NCBI RefSeq assembly: GCF_021735925.1
Contig: NZ_WMEA01000001.1
Coordinates: 595,501-659,500, forward strand
Direction: 5' to 3'
Source: Loktanella sp. M215
GTDB taxonomy: Bacteria > Pseudomonadota > Alphaproteobacteria > Rhodobacterales > Rhodobacteraceae
Length of the DNA stretch: 64,000 nt
The notes beneath the pieces are model-generated. The model had not been told where the DNA came from and searched no databases. It was given only the letters and a program-made list of their open reading frames with translations. This document shows, piece after piece, positions 59,831 to 64,000 of the stretch. Position numbers and translations under genes: made by a program. Every line of letters begins with the position of its first letter. Position 1 is the first letter of the stretch.

Positions 59831-61108
59831 ATGACCGAAACGACCAAACTATCCCGCCGCAGCGTCCTGAAGGGCGCGACCGCCACCGCCGCCTTTGCCG
59901 CCGGCACCACGCTGGGTGCGCCGATGATCTGGGCGCAGAACATCAAGGATATCACCCTGCGTCAGTTCGGCACCGGCGTGTCGAACCTGAACGACGTGGC
60001 GATGAAAGTGAAAGAAGACCTCGGCTTCACCCTCGAAATGACGGCGCTGGATTCCGACAGCGTGACGCAGCGCGCAGCGACGCAGCCCGGCAGTTTTGAC
60101 ATTGCCGACATCGAATACTGGATCTGCAAGAAGGTCTGGCCGACCGGCAACCTGCAGGGCATGGATACGTCCAAGATCAAGAATTACGACAAGATCGTCG
60201 GCATCTTCCGCAACGGCAAGCTGAACGCCGACAGCGTGATCGCGCAGGGGACCGCACCGCATAAGGTGGGATTCACCTCTGGCGAGGATGGCACGGACTT
60301 CGTGCAGGAGGAATCCGGCTGGATGACCCTGATCCCGACGATCTACAACGCCGACACGCTGGGCATCCGCCCCGACCTGATCGGGCGACCGATCAGCAAA
60401 TGGTCGGAACTGCTGAACCCGGAGTTCAAGGGCAAGGCGTCGATCCTCGACATTTCCTCCATCGGGATCATGGACATGGCAATGGTCGTGGAATCCATGG
60501 GCGAGTACAAATACCCCGACAAGGGCAACATGACGAAGGAAGAGATCGACATGACCCTCGGCATCTTTACCGAGGCCAAGCGCAACGGCCAGTTCCGCGC
60601 GTTCTGGAAATCCTTCGACGAAAGCGTGAACCTGATGGCCTCCGGCGAGGTCGTGATCCAGTCGATGTGGTCGCCCGCCATCACCGCCGTCAAGGCGCGC
60701 GGCATCGATTGCGTCTATCAGCCGCTGGAAGAAGGCTATCGCAGCTGGGGTGGCGGCATCGGCCTGTCCAAGGCCCTGAGCGGGCTGGAGCGCGACGCCG
60801 CCTATGAATACATCAACTGGTATCTGGACGGCTGGGTCGGCGGTTACCTGATGCGGCAGGGCTATTATTCCGCCGTGCCGGAAACGTCCAAGGCCTTCAT
60901 GTCCGAAAACGAGTGGGGCTATTGGTTCGAAGGCAAGGCGGCCGCCGACGTCATCACGTCCCCCACGGGCGATCCGCTGGCGCAGGCGGGCGACGTGCGC
61001 GACGGCGGGTCGTTCGAGGAACGGATGGGCTCGGTCGCCTGCTGGAATTCCGTCATGGACGAAAACCAGTACATGGTCCGCAAGTGGAACGAGTTCATCG
61101 CCGCCTGA
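59831..61108 (+). CDS. Extracellular solute-binding protein, PotD/family 1 type
   Basis: A 425-residue binding protein with a twin-arginine signal (KLSRRSVLKGATATAAFAAG) followed by an Ala-rich region. The mature part resembles polyamine/opine-type binding proteins (PDLIGRPISKWSELLNPEFKG, GEVVIQSMWSPAITAVKARG). AGAG lies before the ATG. A strong hairpin follows the stop, likely giving more binding protein than permease. The ligand is unknown; downstream racemase and deacetylase-family genes hint at a hydantoin- or ureide-like molecule. Confidence 0.88.
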   Translation: MTETTKLSRRSVLKGATATAAFAAGTTLGAPMIWAQNIKDITLRQFGTGVSNLNDVAMKVKEDLGFTLEMTALDSDSVTQRAATQPGSFDIADIEYWICKKVWPTGNLQGMDTSKIKNYDKIVGIFRNGKLNADSVIAQGTAPHKVGFTSGEDGTDFVQEESGWMTLIPTIYNADTLGIRPDLIGRPISKWSELLNPEFKGKASILDISSIGIMDMAMVVESMGEYKYPDKGNMTKEEIDMTLGIFTEAKRNGQFRAFWKSFDESVNLMASGEVVIQSMWSPAITAVKARGIDCVYQPLEEGYRSWGGGIGLSKALSGLERDAAYEYINWYLDGWVGGYLMRQGYYSAVPETSKAFMSENEWGYWFEGKAAADVITSPTGDPLAQAGDVRDGGSFEERMGSVACWNSVMDENQYMVRKWNEFIAA

Positions 61109-61118
61109 TGAACGCAAG

Positions 61119-61152
61119 GCGGCGCGCGCCCTGCCGCGCGCCGCACCCTTTT
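61119..61152 (+). terminator. Attenuator-like hairpin after the binding protein gene
   Basis: A perfect 10-bp stem GCGGCGCGCG / CGCGCGCCGC with a 6-nt loop is followed by ACCCTTTT. The T-tract is short, so partial termination is expected, as often seen between binding-protein and permease genes. Confidence 0.6.
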
Positions 61153-61165
61153 GAAAGTGTCCGTG

Positions 61166-62020
61166 ATGCAAGCAAGACCCAACCTGACCGGCTGGCTGAT
61201 GGTCTCGCCGCTGGCCTTCGTGCTGGCGGTCTTCCTTTTGATGCCGATCATCCTGATCGCCGTCGTCAGCTTCTGGACCGCGACGGAATTCAGCATCGTC
61301 CCCGCCTTCTCGTGGGAAAATTACGATTTCCTCTTTGGCTCGTCCGTCACCTACCGGGTCTTCCTGAACACCTTCAAATACGCGGCCATCGTCTGGGCGC
61401 TGACGTTCCTGATCGGCTTCACCGTCGCCTATTACCTCGCTTTCCACATCCGCACACAGACCTGGCAGATCGCAATGTTCCTGCTGTGCACGATCCCGTT
61501 CTGGACCAGCAACATCATCCGCATGATCTCGTGGATCCCGTTTCTGGGCCGCAACGGCATCGCCAATTCCGCGCTGCTGTCATGGGGCGTGATTGACGAA
61601 CCCGTCGAGTGGCTGCTGTTCAGCGACTTCGCCGTGATCCTCGCCTTCGTGCACCTCTACACGCTCTTCATGGTCGTCCCGATTTTCAACACCATGATGC
61701 GGATCGACAAATCCCTGATCGAGGCGGCCCGCGACGCCGGCGCCACGGGGCCGCAAATCCTGTGGAACGTGATCCTGCCGCTGACCAAGCCGGGCATCAT
61801 GATCGGCACTATTTTTGTCGTGACGCTGGTCATGGGCGACTTCATCACCGTGCGCTTCATGAGCGGCAGCCAGTCCGCCAATGTCGGACGCCTGATTTCC
61901 AACGACATCGCCCTGCTGCAATATCCCAGCGCCTCGGCCACGGCGATCGTGCTGCTGGCCACCGTGCTGATCGTGATCGGCATCCTGCTGCGCTTCGTCG
62001 ATATCCGGAAGGAGCTCTGA
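61166..62020 (+). CDS. ABC permease, PotB type
   Basis: A 284-residue permease with six helices and the EAA loop (IEAARDAGATGPQILWNVIL). ATG at 61166 is preceded by GTG and TTG codons in frame (61151-61163), so the exact start is uncertain. It forms a heterodimer with the next gene. Confidence 0.9.
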   Translation: MQARPNLTGWLMVSPLAFVLAVFLLMPIILIAVVSFWTATEFSIVPAFSWENYDFLFGSSVTYRVFLNTFKYAAIVWALTFLIGFTVAYYLAFHIRTQTWQIAMFLLCTIPFWTSNIIRMISWIPFLGRNGIANSALLSWGVIDEPVEWLLFSDFAVILAFVHLYTLFMVVPIFNTMMRIDKSLIEAARDAGATGPQILWNVILPLTKPGIMIGTIFVVTLVMGDFITVRFMSGSQSANVGRLISNDIALLQYPSASATAIVLLATVLIVIGILLRFVDIRKEL

Positions 62021-62021
62021 C

Positions 62022-62861
62022 ATGGAACCCCGCCCCCGCTCCTTCTATATCCTCACCGCCTTCTTTGCGCTATTCCTGCTGTTCCTCTACGGCCCGACGA
62101 TCACCATCGGCATCCTGTCGTTTCAGGGCGAAGGCGGCGGCCTGACATTCCCGATGCGCGGCGTGTCGACCTACTGGTTCCGCGACCTGTTCGAACAGCA
62201 GGCGGTCGGCGACATCTGGGGCAGCTTCAGCCGCAGCATCGTGCTGGGCCTGATGGTCATGGTCTCGACGATCGTCGTGTCGGTCATGGGCGGCCTCGCC
62301 TTTCGCAAGCGGTTCTGGGGGTCGGGCATCCTCTTCTACCTCATCATCACCGCACTGGTGATCCCCTCGATCCTGATCTCGCTCGGCGTCGGCCTGATGT
62401 TCAGCCAGGCCGACCTGACCGTCCACTGGGCAACCTCCGGCTTTGGCGCACAGCTGACATGGACTCTGCCGTTCGGCCTGCTGATCATGTTTGCCGTCTT
62501 CAACCGCTTCGACAAAAGCTACGAGGAAGCCGCCCGCGACCTTGGCGCCAGCCCCTGGCAGACCCTCCGCCACGTCGTCCTGCCGATCATTGCGCCCAGC
62601 CTGATCGGCGTGGCCCTGTTCGGGTTCACCCTGTCCTACGACGAATTCGCGCGGACCCTGCTGACGGCGGGCAGTTACAACACGCTGCCGCTGGAAATCT
62701 ACGGCATGACGACGAACGTGACCTCCCCGGTGCTCTACGCCTTGGGCACGCTGACGACAGGGTTCTCGCTGGCGATCATCGGCGTCTTCCTGACCATCGC
62801 GCTGCTGGGCAACCGCCGCCGGGCGCGCGCAGCATCCGACGCGGGCAAGGGTGTGCTGTGA
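62022..62861 (+). CDS. ABC permease, PotC type
   Basis: A 279-residue permease with six helices and the EAA loop (EEAARDLGASPWQTLRHVVL). It starts one base after the previous gene's stop and its own stop overlaps the GTG start of the racemase gene (GTGA). Completes the importer. Confidence 0.9.
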   Translation: MEPRPRSFYILTAFFALFLLFLYGPTITIGILSFQGEGGGLTFPMRGVSTYWFRDLFEQQAVGDIWGSFSRSIVLGLMVMVSTIVVSVMGGLAFRKRFWGSGILFYLIITALVIPSILISLGVGLMFSQADLTVHWATSGFGAQLTWTLPFGLLIMFAVFNRFDKSYEEAARDLGASPWQTLRHVVLPIIAPSLIGVALFGFTLSYDEFARTLLTAGSYNTLPLEIYGMTTNVTSPVLYALGTLTTGFSLAIIGVFLTIALLGNRRRARAASDAGKGVL

Positions 62862-63487
62862 TCGTCATCATCAACCCCAACAGCACCGTCGCCATGACGG
62901 AAACCATGCTCTCCACCGCGCGCCGGATGATGCCCGACGCCCGCATCGAAGGCTGGACCTCTCACGACGGCCCCCCCGCCATCCAAGGGCCAGAAGACGG
63001 CGCTGCCTGCATCCCGCCCCTGCTGACCTTGGTGGCCGAGGCCGAAGAGGCGGGCGCCCGCATCATCATCATCGGCTGCTTTGACGATACCGGGCTGGCC
63101 GAAGCGCGCGCCATGACCGATTGTATCGTCCTCGGCATCGGAGAGGCCGCCTATGCCCAGGCCGCCCGTCTGGGACAGTTCAGCGTCGTCACGACGCTGG
63201 CCGTCTCCGTCCCGGTGCTGGAATCGAACATCGCGGCACTCGGCTTGACCCCGCGCTGCGCGCGCGTCCGCGCCAGCGGTGTCCCGGTGCTGGATCTGGA
63301 GAGATCGCCCGCCACCGCGATCCCCCGCATTCTGGCAGAGGCGCGTGTCGCAGTGGCCGAAGACGACATCCGCGCTATCGTGCTGGGCTGTGCCGGGATG
63401 GTGGATGTCGCGGCACAGGCCCCGGATTTCCCGGTGCCCCTGATCGACGGCGTCCGCGCCGCGCTGGAAAGGACGAAACGCCTGTGA
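62858..63487 (+). CDS. Asp/Glu/hydantoin racemase family protein
   Basis: A 209-residue protein of the Asp/Glu/hydantoin racemase superfamily. Two conserved cysteines act as acid and base on either side of the substrate: IIIIGCFDDTGL and AIVLGCAGMVDVA. The N-terminal INPNSTVAMTETM is typical for the hydantoin racemase branch. GTG start overlaps the permease stop. With the importer and the deacetylase-family gene it may interconvert enantiomers of an imported hydantoin or ureide. Confidence 0.85.
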   Translation: MIVIINPNSTVAMTETMLSTARRMMPDARIEGWTSHDGPPAIQGPEDGAACIPPLLTLVAEAEEAGARIIIIGCFDDTGLAEARAMTDCIVLGIGEAAYAQAARLGQFSVVTTLAVSVPVLESNIAALGLTPRCARVRASGVPVLDLERSPATAIPRILAEARVAVAEDDIRAIVLGCAGMVDVAAQAPDFPVPLIDGVRAALERTKRL

Positions 63488-63900
63488 CAGACCCGGTTAC
63501 CCACGCAAAACAGGTGGTCGAAGCCTACCTCGAACGCTCCATGATCCCCGACCCCGAAGGGGCATCCGCCTACGTCGCGGCCGGGCTGAGCATCACCTTC
63601 ACCGGCGGCCGCGCCTTTACCGCGCCTGCGCAAACCACGGCGTTCAACGCCAAACGCTACGCCTGGGTGAAAAAGCGGTTCATCCGCACCGATGCGGCAC
63701 TGGACCCGGACACCGGCGACGTCCACGTCTACAACACCGGCCACCTTTATGGCGCATGGCCGGACGGCACGCTGTTCGACGGCAACCGCTACATCGACAT
63801 CTTCACGGTGCGCGACGGGCTGATCGTCGCCACGCAGGTCTGGAACGACAGCGCGGAAATCCTGCTGGATCGCGCCGGACTGGCAGAGGCTCCGCTATGA
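63484..63900 (+). CDS. NTF2-like (SnoaL/AtzH-type) small protein
   Basis: A 138-residue protein with an NTF2-like fold pattern (KQVVEAYLERSMIPDPEGA, VHVYNTGHLYGAWPDG, RYIDIFTVRDGLIVATQVWND). Similar small proteins accompany amidohydrolase and importer genes in catabolic operons. GTG start overlaps the racemase stop, and its own stop overlaps the next ATG (ATGA). The function is not known. Confidence 0.8.
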   Translation: MTDPVTHAKQVVEAYLERSMIPDPEGASAYVAAGLSITFTGGRAFTAPAQTTAFNAKRYAWVKKRFIRTDAALDPDTGDVHVYNTGHLYGAWPDGTLFDGNRYIDIFTVRDGLIVATQVWNDSAEILLDRAGLAEAPL

Positions 63901-64000
63901 CCCTGCCGACCCATGGACGCTACGCCTACAGCGCGATCACCGACCGCCCCGATTTCGACTGGCCGGACGGCAAGCGGCTGGCAGTTTACCTAGGCGTGAA
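63897..64000 (+). CDS. Polysaccharide deacetylase family protein (3' end missing)
   Basis: Only 34 codons are in the window: MTLPTHGRYAYSAITDRPDF followed by DWPDGKRLAVYLGVN. This start matches the allantoinase/PuuE-like branch of the polysaccharide deacetylase (NodB) superfamily, which hydrolyses cyclic amides. The ATG overlaps the previous stop. It is the continuation of the importer operon and is the best hint to its substrate type. Confidence 0.75.
   Translation, partial: MTLPTHGRYAYSAITDRPDFDWPDGKRLAVYLGV

Noticed and set aside
1..64000. CRISPR arrays, tRNA or rRNA genes, prophage or plasmid replication genes
   Set aside because: No regularly spaced repeats, no cloverleaf-like or rRNA-like sequence and no integrase, terminase or replication gene was recognised by eye; a covariance-model search would be needed to exclude small RNAs.

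Overview
The window is a GC-rich stretch packed with short intergenic gaps and 1-4 bp start/stop overlaps. It looks like an alphaproteobacterium, most likely the Rhodobacteraceae (Roseobacter group). Grounds: PQQ biosynthesis, TRAP and many ABC importers, a DUF442-SQR sulfide oxidation cluster, a matPQMAB-type malonate operon and protein sequences of that flavour. This placement is inference; no rRNA, tRNA, CRISPR array or intact insertion sequence was seen.

Layout. 1-1364: end of pqqD and pqqE. 1783-5850 (minus): a periplasmic type-I binding protein followed by a very large methyl-accepting chemoreceptor, with no ABC permease. 6391-10186 (minus): an aldehyde dehydrogenase / alcohol dehydrogenase pair with two decayed NAD(P) genes, a mosaic pnt transhydrogenase remnant and an nnr (NAD(P)HX repair) pseudogene. 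10187-11039: no supportable gene. 11114-17918: sulfide/persulfide oxidation (truncated rhodanese, DUF2892, a PmpA/PmpB-type pair, persulfide dioxygenase, DUF442-SQR fusion, SulP, second dioxygenase). 18064-24696 (minus): LysR regulator, guanidinobutyrase-like ureohydrolase, polyamine-type ABC importer and a nitrilase-superfamily amidase. 24861-31491 (minus): S33 peptidase with a dipeptide/oligopeptide ABC importer. 31797-32603: orphan modA.

32904-49215 is a one-carbon-nitrogen region. A complete Nit1C cluster (nitBCDEFGH order; linked in other bacteria to cyanide/nitrile nitrogen use) is divergent from a MocR-type regulator. Further right lie a 1558-aa DUF4011 helicase-nuclease of the kind found near phage defence genes, a DUF1348 protein, cyanase, and an NrtABCD-family importer interpreted as cyanate uptake. 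That importer is divergent from an AAA+ activator (49417-51270) whose sigma-54 contact motif and second arginine finger are altered.

51289-57859: malonate uptake and use (matP, matQ, matM, matA, matB) with a divergent GntR regulator. 57868-64000: a second GntR regulator divergent from a polyamine-type ABC importer, an Asp/Glu/hydantoin-racemase family protein, an NTF2-like protein and the start of a polysaccharide-deacetylase family gene; this looks like use of an unidentified small nitrogenous compound.

Taken together the window is a nutrient-scavenging region: guanidino compounds, peptides, nitriles/cyanide, cyanate, malonate and reduced sulfur, nearly every uptake operon carrying its own regulator. 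The strongest leads are the atypical activator with its tandem palindromic operator, the Nit1C-MocR pair with a 10-bp direct repeat spaced by 105 bp, the binding-protein/chemoreceptor pair, and recurrent GC-rich hairpins between first and second genes of operons.
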